In this document: piece after piece, positions 43,206-53,853 of the stretch | Layout: each line of letters starts with the position of its first letter | Numbering within the stretch: position 1 is the first letter of the stretch | From: Rhizobium sp. 2MFCol3.1 | Lineage (GTDB): Bacteria; Pseudomonadota; Alphaproteobacteria; Rhizobiales; Rhizobiaceae | Assembly: GCF_000377565.1 (NCBI RefSeq) | Contig: NZ_KB898364.1 | Span: forward strand, 62,001 to 126,000 | Length of the DNA stretch: 64,000 nucleotides | Direction of reading: 5' to 3' | Notes under the pieces: generated by a model | What the model was told of the DNA's origin: nothing | Databases searched by the model: none | What the model saw: the letters and a program-made list of their open reading frames with translations, nothing else | Translations under genes and position numbers: made by a program

Positions 43206-44819
43206 TTACAGCTCGTCGTAATTGAACCAGTCGAAATCGGCCGTCTTCGCGCGGCCCGACGTATCGAAGGCAAAGACGCCGGCGAATGCGCCGGTAAACG
43301 AGCCATGCTCACCGCGCCCGCCTTCGTCTGAAACCACGCCGGCGTCGAGCACCGGACCGATCGCCCGCCACGCGCCCATGCCCTCTGCCTGCCAGAAAAA
43401 CTGTAGGTCGTTATCGCGGATTTCCATGGAAAGCTGGACACGGCCGCTGGAGGGAAGCGCCTCGCCACTGCCGGCGGGAAAGCTCAGCCGGCCGTTCGGA
43501 TAATCGCCGTCGCAGGAGAGGATCGTCACGCAGCGTCCAAGCTTTTCGTGCAGCGTCACGGCGACCGCGTGGAACTTGTGCCGGTTGTAATAATGTGTCA
43601 GCCCGGCCACCTGCTGGTAGGTGTCGGGATCGAATTCGACGACCGTCTCGGCCCGGAAGCTGTGATGCTCCTGCCGCCGCGCCACCAGCGCCTGCTCGAA
43701 CCATGAACCGATGCTCTCACGGGCAATCAGCCTCAGGTGACCAGGCCGCTCCGTGAGGTTGAAGATCCGCTCCGGCTTCGGCGTCCGCAGCCACTGGAAG
43801 TCCGCTGGAAGCGTAGCACCATCGAAGCTGTATTCGCTGCGCATCGGCTTCTCGGCCTGCACAGCACCGCCAAGTCCCGGCACGGTGACGTCGGGCACCG
43901 TGGTGCCATTCTCAAGATAGAGCCAGCCATCGTCCTTCCAGACGCATTTCTGCAGGCTGGTTTCTCGGCCGAGCGTGCAACGCCGCTTCGGCGGCATCGG
44001 CCGGCCGCAGAGGTGCGTGTGATAGACCTGGCCGTCCGGGGTCTCGACATACTGCCCATGCCCTGCCCGCTGCAGGATGGCCTCCGGGTGGTCCTTCGAG
44101 GTGATGAGGTGCTTGTTCGGATGCATCTCGTAGGGACCGGCGATGTCGCGCGACCGCGCCATCGTTACCGCATGGTCGTAACCCGTGCCACCCTCGGCCG
44201 TCGTCAGATAATAATAGCCGTTGCGCTTGAAGAGATGCGGCCCCTCGACCAGCCCGAGCGAACTGCCGGCGAAGATGTTCCGGATCGGCCCCTTCAGCGA
44301 TTTCGTTTCAGCGTCCCATTCCTGCAGCAGGATACCGTCGAAGGCCGGAGACTTCGGCGCGCCGCCAAAGCTCTCGGTGCGGTGGTTCCACTGCATGTTG
44401 AGAAACCACTTGCGGCCATCCTCATCATGAAAAAGCGACGGGTCGAAGCCGGACGAGTTCACATAGATGGGCTCCGACCACTCGCCCTCGATATCAGGCG
44501 AGGTCACGATGTAATTATGCGCATCCTTGAAGTTGCCGTCGATGCGCTTGACGTCGGTATAGACAAGCCAGAACAGCCCGTCGGCATAGGAGAGACAGGG
44601 CGCCCAGACGCCGCAGCTATCGGGATTGCCGCGCATGTCGAGCTGCGACGCCCGCTCCAGAGGCCGCCGTACCAGCGTCCAGTTCACCAGATCGCGCGAA
44701 TGGTGAATCTGCACACCAGGATACCATTCGAAGGTCGAGGTCGCGATATAGTAATCCTCGCCGACACGGCAGATCGACGGGTCCGGATTGAAACCCGGCA
44801 GGATTGGATTGCGGATCAT
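43206..44819 (-). CDS. Glycoside hydrolase family 43 (beta-xylosidase/arabinofuranosidase-like)
   Basis: A 537-aa cytoplasmic enzyme without a signal peptide. The five-blade propeller domain starts NPILPGFNPDPSICRVG (Asp13 as likely general base) and includes SSGFDPSLFHDEDGR and GLVEGPHLFKR (likely general acid Glu). A second beta-sandwich domain of about 200 residues follows, as in GH43 xylosidases. I used ATG 44819, with AGGAGG eight bases before it, over GTG 44828. It is the last gene of the sugar locus. Activity on xylosides or arabinosides is inferred from the family. Confidence 0.88.
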   Translation of the reverse strand: MIRNPILPGFNPDPSICRVGEDYYIATSTFEWYPGVQIHHSRDLVNWTLVRRPLERASQLDMRGNPDSCGVWAPCLSYADGLFWLVYTDVKRIDGNFKDAHNYIVTSPDIEGEWSEPIYVNSSGFDPSLFHDEDGRKWFLNMQWNHRTESFGGAPKSPAFDGILLQEWDAETKSLKGPIRNIFAGSSLGLVEGPHLFKRNGYYYLTTAEGGTGYDHAVTMARSRDIAGPYEMHPNKHLITSKDHPEAILQRAGHGQYVETPDGQVYHTHLCGRPMPPKRRCTLGRETSLQKCVWKDDGWLYLENGTTVPDVTVPGLGGAVQAEKPMRSEYSFDGATLPADFQWLRTPKPERIFNLTERPGHLRLIARESIGSWFEQALVARRQEHHSFRAETVVEFDPDTYQQVAGLTHYYNRHKFHAVAVTLHEKLGRCVTILSCDGDYPNGRLSFPAGSGEALPSSGRVQLSMEIRDNDLQFFWQAEGMGAWRAIGPVLDAGVVSDEGGRGEHGSFTGAFAGVFAFDTSGRAKTADFDWFNYDEL

Positions 44820-44866
44820 CAGGGCCACCTCCTCCGAATGGCGATTTTGGGCGATAGCGCACCGCC

Positions 44867-45001
44867 CTCATCCCTGTGCCCAGGCTTCGCCCGGGCGATG
44901 TCACAGGGATCCAGTCAGCCCAAGTCCTTGGGCTGAAAAGACATTTCTCACCGTGCGGACGCGCGGTTGCTGGATTCCTGTGACGAGCACAGGAATGAGG
45001 G
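44867..45001. repeat. Rhizobial palindromic repeat with three nested hairpins
   Basis: The gap between GH43 and the aldo-keto reductase contains ATCCCTGTG/CACAGGGAT (44870-44910), CAGCCCAAG/CTTGGGCTG (44916-44935, 2-base loop) and ATTCCTGTG/CACAGGAAT (44974-44996). An outer pairing of GGATCCAG with CTGGATTCC is also possible. CCTGTG...CACAGG palindromes of this kind are common dispersed repeats in Rhizobiaceae. It may alter mRNA stability inside the operon. Confidence 0.65.
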
Positions 45002-45047
45002 AAAAATAGAGGGCGGCGCCAGCAGGAAGCGAGCGCCACCCAAAACC

Positions 45048-46079
<1,032 letters not shown>

Positions 46080-46183
46080 AATCCTCATCCCTCATGTAGA
46101 AACGGCGCGGGCTCCTCGCCCGCGCCGGACCATAGACCTTTAGGCACGTACTTCAAGAGTGCCAATCACTTCAGAAGCGCCAA

Positions 46184-47317
46184 TCACTTCAGAAGCGCTT
46201 GGGCCTCTTCGATGCCGAGTGCGGCCGGCTGCGTGCAGGTCGTCGTCAATTCGATGAAGCGGCCTTCCTCGCCCGACTTCAGGATCGAGGTCATGACGTC
46301 GACGCCGTGCAGCGTGCGATCGAGCGAGCAACGCGCATCGCGGCCCTCGATGATCGCCATCGCCATGTCGGCGAGACCGGCCGTACGATAGTTGGCGCGC
46401 GGTCCCTGCGGGCTCTCCTGGTTGGAGATGCCGAAGGGGTGCTCCCAGCCGTCGAGCGGCTTGATGTCCTTGTCCTTGCCGCTTGCCTCGACCACGCCGC
46501 CGAAGAAGTTCGGATCCGGCACGTAGAGCGAACCGTCGGTGCCGTAGAGCTCCATGTTGGCATGGCGGTGGGACCAGACGTCCCAGCTTGCGGTCAGCGT
46601 CACGGTCGCGCCGCTTACGAATTCCAGGATCGCCTGGATCGTCGTCGGCGTCTTCACCGGGATCGTCTCACCGTTGCGGGGCTCGCTGGTGATCGTGCGG
46701 GTCGGCGACGCCATCGAGGTCATCGCTCCCACACGCTTCACCGGACCGATCAGGTTGATCAGGTTGGCGATGTAGTAGGGGCCGAGATCGAGGATCGGGC
46801 CGCCGCCGGGCAGGAAGAAGAAGTCCGGGTTCGGATGCCACATCTCCATGCCCGGGCTCATGACATAGCATGCGCCCGAGGTGACACGGCCGATGCCGCC
46901 CTCGTCGATATACTTGCGGGCAAGCTGATGCGCACCGCCGAGGAAGGTGTCGGGCGCGCAACCGACGGAGAGGTTCTTTTCCTTGGCGATGCGGCGCAGT
47001 TCCTCACCCTGCTCGAGGGTGAGAACCAGCGGCTTTTCCGAATAGACGTGCTTGCCGGAGAGCAGGATCGCCTTCGACACGGGGAAGTGCGCGTCCGGGA
47101 TCGTCAGGTTGACGACGACGTCGACCTCCTCATTGGTGAGCAGGTCCTCGATCGTCTGCGCCTTGACGCCATATTCGGCGGCACGGGCTTCGGCGGCCTG
47201 CATGTTGAGGTCGGCGCAAGCGACGACCTTGAGGCCCTTGAACAGCGGGGCCAGCGAAAAATAGGTGGTGGAGATGTTGCCGCATCCGATGATGCCGACG
47301 CCAAGTTCCTTGGTCAT
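46184..47317 (-). CDS. Gfo/Idh/MocA family sugar oxidoreductase
   Basis: A 377-aa NAD(P) dehydrogenase. The Rossmann site is VGIIGCGNIS, EKPLVLT carries the conserved Lys, and the C-terminal alpha/beta domain includes LDLGPYYIANLINLIGPVKR with the usual Asp/Tyr active-site region. Family members oxidise hexosides at C3 or interconvert inositols and sugar lactones. It is 8 bp downstream of the isomerase/epimerase gene, a common pairing in rhizobial sugar loci. The exact sugar is unknown. Confidence 0.87.
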   Translation of the reverse strand: MTKELGVGIIGCGNISTTYFSLAPLFKGLKVVACADLNMQAAEARAAEYGVKAQTIEDLLTNEEVDVVVNLTIPDAHFPVSKAILLSGKHVYSEKPLVLTLEQGEELRRIAKEKNLSVGCAPDTFLGGAHQLARKYIDEGGIGRVTSGACYVMSPGMEMWHPNPDFFFLPGGGPILDLGPYYIANLINLIGPVKRVGAMTSMASPTRTITSEPRNGETIPVKTPTTIQAILEFVSGATVTLTASWDVWSHRHANMELYGTDGSLYVPDPNFFGGVVEASGKDKDIKPLDGWEHPFGISNQESPQGPRANYRTAGLADMAMAIIEGRDARCSLDRTLHGVDVMTSILKSGEEGRFIELTTTCTQPAALGIEEAQALLK

Positions 47318-47325
47318 GATGGTCC

Positions 47326-48087
47326 TCAGTAGGTCTTGAAGGATGCGATCGAGCGGGTGATCAGGCGATCGATATCGGCGGGATTGTCATGCTCGACGAC
47401 GTAGTGCTTGGTCTTGGTGCCCTTCAGCGCCGCAACGAGCTTCGACCAATCAAGCGTGCCGTGGCCGACATCGGCCCAGCCGTCTTCATTCTTGTTCTCG
47501 CCAGCTGGCGCGATGTCCTTGACGTGCGCCGAAGTGATGCGGGAACCGAGCTTCTCGATCCATGCGAAGGGATCGGCACCGCCACGAACGACCCAGGCTA
47601 TATCCGCTTCCCAGGAAATGTCGGGCGCGCCTTCGAAGATGCGCTCGATCGGCAGCGAGCCGTCGGCGAGCTTCACGAATTCGAAGTCGTGGTTGTGCCA
47701 GCCGAACTCGTAGCCCGCGTCCTTGTAGGGCTTGCTCATTTCCTGCAGGCGCTTGCCGAAGGCCAGCCAACCGGCGCCGTCGGTCGGGCGCTCATCGGCA
47801 GCCAGATGCGGCGCATAGATGGAATCCATGCCGAGGATCTTGGCAATGTTCAGCGACTTCTTGACTTCACCATCGAGGAAATCGGGGCTGAAGTGGCCGC
47901 TCGCCATGGTGAGGCCGTTCTTGTCGAGTTCGGCACGCAGGCCCTTCAGACCGGCATCGTCGAGATCGGCATAAATGCCGCCGAAGCCTTCGACTTCCTG
48001 ATAGCCGGCCTTGCCGAGCTTTTCGAAGATCGCCGAATAGGGCTGGAAGTTGCGGGCGCTATAAAGCTGGAAACTCAGTTTCGTCAT
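47326..48087 (-). CDS. Sugar phosphate isomerase/epimerase (xylose isomerase-like TIM barrel)
   Basis: A 253-aa AP_endonuc_2-type barrel. It shows KLSFQLYSARNFQPYSAIFE, YQEVEGFGGIYADL, GYEFGWHNHDFEF (metal/substrate His) and DISWEADIAWV, with SAHVKDIAPAG and YVVEHDNP near the end supplying further ligands. The ATG at 48087 has GAGGAGG upstream. Relatives act on 3-keto sugars or inosose. It is between the beta-mannosidase and Gfo/Idh genes, so it probably processes a sugar produced in this locus. Confidence 0.85.
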   Translation of the reverse strand: MTKLSFQLYSARNFQPYSAIFEKLGKAGYQEVEGFGGIYADLDDAGLKGLRAELDKNGLTMASGHFSPDFLDGEVKKSLNIAKILGMDSIYAPHLAADERPTDGAGWLAFGKRLQEMSKPYKDAGYEFGWHNHDFEFVKLADGSLPIERIFEGAPDISWEADIAWVVRGGADPFAWIEKLGSRITSAHVKDIAPAGENKNEDGWADVGHGTLDWSKLVAALKGTKTKHYVVEHDNPADIDRLITRSIASFKTY

Positions 48088-48128
48088 AATATCCTCCTCG
48101 GGCCTCGTGCCCATTCATTTAATCAGGA

Positions 48129-50594
48129 TCAATCCACGGACTGACAGGACTGCAGGTCGTAGAAACGGAAGTCCGGCAAGGCGCCATCAGCAAGCGGCGT
48201 GGCCGGGGTAAAGGTGATGCGGCGCGTCTCGCCCGCCGCCAGATCGAAGGCATTGTCGGAGTATTTGCCGTCGGTCTCGGTTTCGATCATCACGAAGAGC
48301 GCAAGTCCCTTCGCGGTGACGTTGAGGCAGACGGAGCCGTCCTCCTCGACATATTCGTGCGTGACCATCAGGCCGGCGGGCTCGAGTTCTAGCGCCTTGT
48401 AGGTGCCGTGCACATAGTGCCCCTCGCCGCCCATGCCGTTCGACGCCGTGAAGCGCCAGGCAAGCAGCGTGCCCGAGGGGATCTCGGTAACGTCGATGCT
48501 GGCAGCCGTCACCGCCGCGTCGGGCGTGCAGACCGCCTGCACATCCTTGAGGTGCTTGCGCTCGCCCTTCATGTCGATCACCGAGATCGACAGGTCGACG
48601 CTGACGTCATCGAGCGTATCGTTGACCAGCGAGAAGCGGATCTGCTTGCCGTCGTCTGATGGGATGGCGGCGACAGCGACCGGCTGGAAGAAGCGCTTGA
48701 CCAGATAGTGCATCGCCTTCCAGCGACCGCCGTAATCAAGGCTCGACCACGAGGCCACCGGCCATGTGTCGTTGAGCTGCCAGTAGATCGTGCCCATGCA
48801 ATGCGGCTTCAGCGACCGCCAGTATTCCACCGCCGTCTTGATCGCGAGCCCCTGCTGGATCTGGCTGAGATAGACGAAGTTCGGGAAATCCTTCGGGAAG
48901 CGGAAGTAGCGGAACATCGTGCCGGCGATGCGCTCGTTGCCGCCGGCATTCTTCTGGTGCAGCTCCATGACCGGAGATGCGACGTTCATGTCCTTGGCCT
49001 CGGCATAGGTCTTGATGACGGGCAGCGAGGTGTAGGACTGGAAGCCGAATTCCGAGCAAAAGCGCGGGCGAACGGAACGGTAATTGTCGAACGACTTGTT
49101 CTCGTGCCAGACCGACCAGTAGTGCATATCGCCGGAGCCATCGGCATGCCAGGCATCGCCGAAGTCGAGATAGCCGGAAGCCGGGCTCGACGGCCACCAG
49201 ATCGCATCCGGCGCCGCCTTCTTCATCGCCTGCTCGATCACCCGGTTGAGGCGGTCGTAGGAGACCAGATAGCGGTCGCGGTCCTTGCGCGATTCCTCGA
49301 ACCATGTGAGCGCGCCCACCAGCTCGTTGTCGCCGCACCAGAGCGCGATCGACGGATGCGAGTTCAGGCGGCGAACCTGGTAATCGACCTCGAGCGCGAC
49401 ATTGTCGAGGAAGTCCTCGGTCGAGGGATAGAGATTGCAGGCGAACATGAAGTCCTGCCAGACCATGAGACCGAGACGGTCGCAGAGATCGTAAAAATGG
49501 TCATGCTCGTAGAACCCGCCGCCCCAGACGCGGATCATGTTCATGTTGGCCGACTTGGCCGATTGCAGCAGGTCCTCGGTCTTCTCCGGCGACGACAGCG
49601 AAAACAGCGCGTCGGCCGGGATCCAGTTGGCGCCACGGCAGAAGATCTCGCGGCCGTTTACCTTCAGCGCGAAACGGGCGCCGGCAGCATCAGGCGTGGT
49701 GATGAGCTCGACGGTGCGAAGACCGATCTGCTTGGTGACAGCATCCGCAGGCAGATCGACGGTCAGCGCATAAAGCGCCTGCTCGCCGCTTCCCGCCGGC
49801 CACCAGAGCCGCGGCTTGGCGATCTCGAACACATGATTGACGACAGTCTCGCCGGCGCCGACGCCGACATCGAGCCGCACCCGCTCGCCATCAAGCGAGA
49901 AATGCACCGGCACGATGCCTGGGTTCTTAGAGAACAGCGTCGCCGTGACCTTGAGATCGACGGAACCGTCGAGATTGTGCACCTGCTGCGTCGTCACATG
50001 CTCGATGCGCGCGGTGTCGAGACGGCGCAGCGCGATCGTGCCGTAAAGACCGAGCGGCGCGATCGCGATGTTCCAGTCCCAGCCGAAATGGCACTGCGGC
50101 TTGCGCAGCATGTTGCCGTTGGGGATCGGCGAATTGCCGGTCGAATAGGGAATGTAGAAGGGCTGCTTGCCCTGCCGGTCGGCACCCGCCGCGATGCTCG
50201 AATGCAGCACGATGCGGATGACATTCTCGCCGGATTTCAGGTGGCTGCTGACATCCGGCCGATAGCGGCGGAAGCTGTTGTCGGCCACGAGCGTCGGCGA
50301 GCCATTGATGAAGACGGCGGCCACTGTATCGAGATAATCGATATCGAGATACCAGTCGCCATCGGGCTCCGACACCGTGAAGCTGCGCTCGATCGACCAG
50401 TCGCGATGCGCCACCCACTGCACGACCTCTTCGTTGCGGCCGAAATAGGGATCGGGGATGAGCTTGGCGGCATGAAGCGCCGAATGCACGTCGCCAGGAA
50501 GCGTGATCGGCGCGGTGATTTCACCATCCGTGGAGGTGAGCTTCCACGAGCCTGAGAGGTCGAGGTTGAACCCGTTGGTGGGCAAGGATGTCAT
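48129..50594 (-). CDS. GH2 beta-mannosidase
   Basis: An 821-aa glycoside hydrolase family 2 enzyme of the mannosidase subgroup. The N-terminal sugar-binding domain has GDVHSALHAAKLIPDPYFG, an Ig-like domain follows, and the TIM barrel has general acid/base Glu424 in WCGDNE and nucleophile Glu515 in FCSEFGFQSY. There is no signal peptide, so it works in the cytoplasm on imported oligosaccharides, releasing beta-linked mannose. It is 114 bp downstream of the ABC ATPase gene. Confidence 0.9.
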   Translation of the reverse strand: MTSLPTNGFNLDLSGSWKLTSTDGEITAPITLPGDVHSALHAAKLIPDPYFGRNEEVVQWVAHRDWSIERSFTVSEPDGDWYLDIDYLDTVAAVFINGSPTLVADNSFRRYRPDVSSHLKSGENVIRIVLHSSIAAGADRQGKQPFYIPYSTGNSPIPNGNMLRKPQCHFGWDWNIAIAPLGLYGTIALRRLDTARIEHVTTQQVHNLDGSVDLKVTATLFSKNPGIVPVHFSLDGERVRLDVGVGAGETVVNHVFEIAKPRLWWPAGSGEQALYALTVDLPADAVTKQIGLRTVELITTPDAAGARFALKVNGREIFCRGANWIPADALFSLSSPEKTEDLLQSAKSANMNMIRVWGGGFYEHDHFYDLCDRLGLMVWQDFMFACNLYPSTEDFLDNVALEVDYQVRRLNSHPSIALWCGDNELVGALTWFEESRKDRDRYLVSYDRLNRVIEQAMKKAAPDAIWWPSSPASGYLDFGDAWHADGSGDMHYWSVWHENKSFDNYRSVRPRFCSEFGFQSYTSLPVIKTYAEAKDMNVASPVMELHQKNAGGNERIAGTMFRYFRFPKDFPNFVYLSQIQQGLAIKTAVEYWRSLKPHCMGTIYWQLNDTWPVASWSSLDYGGRWKAMHYLVKRFFQPVAVAAIPSDDGKQIRFSLVNDTLDDVSVDLSISVIDMKGERKHLKDVQAVCTPDAAVTAASIDVTEIPSGTLLAWRFTASNGMGGEGHYVHGTYKALELEPAGLMVTHEYVEEDGSVCLNVTAKGLALFVMIETETDGKYSDNAFDLAAGETRRITFTPATPLADGALPDFRFYDLQSCQSVD

Positions 50595-50708
50595 AGCACT
50601 GTCCGATCAGGTCGCTCTTGGGAAAACCCGTCACCGGGCTGCGGCCGAATGTAGTATAGGAAGAACGGGCGGAACCGCTTGGGACGGCCCCGCCCGCAGC
50701 GTAGTCGT

Positions 50709-51794
50709 CTAAAGGCGCAGTTCCGTCTCGGCGTCGAAGATCGACGCCAGCGACATATCGAAGCCGAGCTTGACCTGTGAGCCCGGGCTGAAGCGGCGGG
50801 CGCCGTTGATGCGCACCGACATCGTATGTCCGGCATGCTTCAGCCAGAGCAGGTTGTCGGCGCCCATCGGCTCCTCGATATCGACGGTCGCGTCGTGAAC
50901 CTCGGCGCCGAGGTTCTCGTTGACCTTGATATGCTCCGGCCGCACGCCGAGCGTCACCTTCCGGCCCGCCTGCAGCGGCCCGCTCGCCTCATAGGCATCG
51001 ACATTGAAATCGACACCGTTCGCGGTGAACACGGTGGCGTCGCCCCGCTTGGCGATCTCGCCGCGAAGGAAGTTCATCGACGGCGACCCGATGAAGCCGG
51101 CAACGAACAGGCTGCGCGGCTTGTTGTAGATCGTCGTCGGATCGGCAAGCTGCTGAATCTCGCCGTTCTTCATGATCGCGATGCGGTCGGCGAGCGTCAG
51201 GGCCTCGATCTGGTCGTGCGTCACGTAGATCATCGTGTTCTTCAGCGACTGGTGCAGCCGCTTGATCTCGACGCGCAGCTCCGAACGCAGCTTGGCGTCG
51301 AGGTTGGAGAGCGGCTCGTCGAACAGGAACACGTCGACATCGCGCACCAATGCACGACCGATCGCCACGCGTTGGCGCTGGCCGCCGGAAAGCTCGGCCG
51401 GCTTGCGCTTCAGGAGCGGCTGGATCTGCAGGATTTCGGACGCGCGGGCCACGCGCTTGTCGATATCGGATTGCGGGATCTTGGCGACCTGCAGGCCGAA
51501 GGAGAGGTTCTTCTCCACCGTCATCTGCGGATAGAGCGCGTAGGACTGGAACACCATGCCGATGCCGCGGTCCTTGGGCTCTTCCCAGGTGACGTTCCGG
51601 CCCTTGATGTGGATCTGTCCCTCGCTGATGTCGAGCAGGCCGGCAATGCAGTTGAGCAGGGTCGACTTGCCGCAGCCGGACGAGCCGAGCAGCACCAGGA
51701 ACTCGCCGTCATTGATCTCGAGGTTGAGATCCTTGAGCACGCTGACGGCGCCGAAGTTCAGCGAAAGGTCTTTGATGGAAACGCTTGAATTCAT
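50709..51794 (-). CDS. Sugar ABC transporter ATP-binding protein (UgpC/MsmX type)
   Basis: A 361-aa CUT1-family ATPase: Walker A GSSGCGKST, Q-loop FQSYALYPQMTV, signature LSGGQRQRVAIGRALV, Walker B FLFDEPLSNLD and a C-terminal TOBE domain of about 120 residues with LGVRPEHIKV. It powers the two permeases just upstream (gap of 3 bp). Such ATPases are often shared among several sugar importers. Confidence 0.92.
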   Translation of the reverse strand: MNSSVSIKDLSLNFGAVSVLKDLNLEINDGEFLVLLGSSGCGKSTLLNCIAGLLDISEGQIHIKGRNVTWEEPKDRGIGMVFQSYALYPQMTVEKNLSFGLQVAKIPQSDIDKRVARASEILQIQPLLKRKPAELSGGQRQRVAIGRALVRDVDVFLFDEPLSNLDAKLRSELRVEIKRLHQSLKNTMIYVTHDQIEALTLADRIAIMKNGEIQQLADPTTIYNKPRSLFVAGFIGSPSMNFLRGEIAKRGDATVFTANGVDFNVDAYEASGPLQAGRKVTLGVRPEHIKVNENLGAEVHDATVDIEEPMGADNLLWLKHAGHTMSVRINGARRFSPGSQVKLGFDMSLASIFDAETELRL

Positions 51795-51797
51795 GGA

Positions 51798-52736
51798 TCA
51801 GCCTTTCACTGCGCCGGCGGCGATACCGCGGACGAACAGACGTCCCGACACGAAATACACGATGAGCGGCACCAGACCCGTGAGGATGGTTGCGGCCATG
51901 TTGACGTTGTATTCCTTCACGCCCTGGACGGAATTGACGATGTTGTTGAGCTGCACGGTCATCGGATAGTATTCCGGCCGGGTGAAGACGACGCCGAACA
52001 GGAAGTCGTTCCAGATGCCGGTGACCTGCAGGATCATGGCGACGACGAAGATCGGCAGCGACATCGGCACCATGATCTTCAGGAAGATCTGCCAGAAACC
52101 GGCGCCATCGACGCGGGCGGCCTTGAACAGCTCCTGCGGCAGCGATGCGAAATAGTTGCGGAAGAGCAGCGTCAGGATCGGCATGCCGAAGATCGAATGC
52201 ACGATGATCAGGCCCGTGAGCGTGCCGTAGATTCCCATTTCACGCAGCACGATAACAATCGGATAGATCATCACCTGGTAGGGAATGAACGCGCCGATGA
52301 CGAGGATCGAGAAGAACAGTTCCGATCCCTTGAAGCGCCAGTTGGCGAGCGCATAGCCGTTGACCGAGGCAATCGCGATCGAGACGATCACGGATGGCAC
52401 GGTGATCCTCACCGAGTTCCAGAAGCCGCGCGAGAGACCGTCGCAGTTGAGGCCCGTGCAGGCCGTGGCCCAGGCTTTGACCCACGGCTCGAAGGTGATT
52501 TCCATCGGCGGCGAGAAGATGTTGCCCATGCGGATTTCGGGCATCCCCTTCAGCGACGTGACGATCATCACGTAGAGCGGCAGCAGGTAGTAGGCGGCGG
52601 CGACGAACAGCGTGCCGTAGAGCATGATGTTGCGCGGCGAAAGCACCCGCTTCGGCTTCTTGCCGTTCGGTCCGTCGAAGGACTTGACCGGTGCCAGTGC
52701 GACGTCTGCCGTCTTGAGAGCGATGGTATCAGGCAC
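51798..52736 (-). CDS. Sugar ABC transporter permease (MalG-like)
   Basis: A 312-aa CUT1 permease with six membrane helices after a charged N-terminus. LLPLYVMIVTSLKGMPEI and the EAA loop PQELFKAARVDGAGFWQIFLK are present. The start is GTG at 52736, with GGAGGG seven bases upstream; it overlaps the upstream permease by 8 bp. A long periplasmic loop contains CTGLNCDG (two Cys). It would pair with the MalF-like protein to form the channel. Confidence 0.9.
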   Translation of the reverse strand: MPDTIALKTADVALAPVKSFDGPNGKKPKRVLSPRNIMLYGTLFVAAAYYLLPLYVMIVTSLKGMPEIRMGNIFSPPMEITFEPWVKAWATACTGLNCDGLSRGFWNSVRITVPSVIVSIAIASVNGYALANWRFKGSELFFSILVIGAFIPYQVMIYPIVIVLREMGIYGTLTGLIIVHSIFGMPILTLLFRNYFASLPQELFKAARVDGAGFWQIFLKIMVPMSLPIFVVAMILQVTGIWNDFLFGVVFTRPEYYPMTVQLNNIVNSVQGVKEYNVNMAATILTGLVPLIVYFVSGRLFVRGIAAGAVKG

Positions 52737-53634
52737 GTTTACGCCCTCCCCCGAATTCCAGATAAGCCCATGGAATGATGATGATCGCGACCGTGATCAG
52801 CATCATGGTCGAGGCGGCGAAGCCCTGCCCCAGGTTCTGCGCCTGGAACATGTAGTCGTAGACATACTTGGCCGGCACTTCCGACGAGATGCCGGGTCCG
52901 CCCGACGTCTGCGCCACCACGAGGTCGTAGACCTTGACGATGCCGGAGGCGATGATGACGAGCGTGGTGATGAAGACGGGACGCATCATCGGGATGACGA
53001 TGAAGAGATAGGTCTTCCACATCGGAATGCCGTCGACGCGCGAGGCCTTCCAGATGTCCTCGTCGATCCCGCGCAGGCCGGCGAGCATCAGGCACATCAC
53101 AAGGCCCGTCCCCTGCCAGAGTGCTGCGATCAGCACGCCGTAGATGACAATGCTCGGCGTATAGAGCGGATCGAAGGTGAAGCTCGTCCAGCCGAGCGAA
53201 CGCACCACCGACTGCACGCCGAACTCGGGATTGAGCACCCACTGCCAGACAAGGCCGGTGACGATGAAGGACAGCGCGAAGGGATAGAGAAAGATCGTCC
53301 GGAACGCATTCTCGAACCGGATCTTCTGATCCATCAGGGCGGCCAGCGTAAAGCCGATCACCAGGCTGAAGATCAGGGAAAAGATGCCGTAAAGGGCGAG
53401 ATTCTCGATGGACACGATCCATCGCGGCGCGGCCCAGAGCCGCTTGTATTGGTCGAAACCAACGAAGCTCATCCTTGGCAGGAGCTTCGAGTTGGTGAAG
53501 GAATAGAACACCGTCCAGACCGTACCGCCGAGAAAGATGACCAGGGCGGTAAGGATCATTGGGATGGATGCAATTTTGGAATTCAGATTGCGCAGCAACT
53601 GATTTGGCCGGCCGGCTTTCGCTGGACCCGTCAT
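52729..53634 (-). CDS. Sugar ABC transporter permease (MalF-like)
   Basis: A 301-aa CUT1 permease with six helices (IASIPMILTALVIFLGGTVW first) and the EAA loop GIDEDIWKASRVDGIPMWKTY. I used the ATG at 53634 with AGGAGG upstream rather than the start at 53652. It is separated from the binding-protein gene by 219 bp that contain two hairpins, and overlaps the next permease gene. Confidence 0.9.
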   Translation of the reverse strand: MTGPAKAGRPNQLLRNLNSKIASIPMILTALVIFLGGTVWTVFYSFTNSKLLPRMSFVGFDQYKRLWAAPRWIVSIENLALYGIFSLIFSLVIGFTLAALMDQKIRFENAFRTIFLYPFALSFIVTGLVWQWVLNPEFGVQSVVRSLGWTSFTFDPLYTPSIVIYGVLIAALWQGTGLVMCLMLAGLRGIDEDIWKASRVDGIPMWKTYLFIVIPMMRPVFITTLVIIASGIVKVYDLVVAQTSGGPGISSEVPAKYVYDYMFQAQNLGQGFAASTMMLITVAIIIIPWAYLEFGGGRKRA

Positions 53635-53773
53635 TGTGTTTCCTCCTGACACGCACTTGCTTTTTTGACCGAGAGCAGCGGCCGATGCCGGACACCGCTC
53701 CCGTCTCTTGCCCCGGATGGTTCCGGCCGCATCCTCCGCAGCCGGAAATCATCGGGAAAGCACTGCCACGAGC

Positions 53774-53832
53774 CCGCCGCCACCGGCGGTTAGGGCAAAT
53801 CCGGCTCCCCGTTCCTGGGCGGAAAGCCGGAT
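53774..53832 (-). other. Intercistronic hairpins between binding protein and permease genes
   Basis: CCGCCG/CGGCGG (53774-53789) and ATCCGGCT/AGCCGGAT (53799-53832) lie in the gap after the binding-protein gene. Such stems commonly protect the upstream message or lower expression of downstream permeases, giving more binding protein than membrane protein. There is no U-run, so full termination is unlikely. Confidence 0.5.
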
Positions 53833-53853
53833 CGCGGCAGTACGAGCAGACGA

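Noticed and set aside
48708..50555. 615-aa plus-strand frame opposite the beta-mannosidase
   Set aside because: The opposite strand encodes a complete GH2 enzyme with both catalytic Glu residues; the plus frame is Arg/His/Asp-rich and matches no domain.
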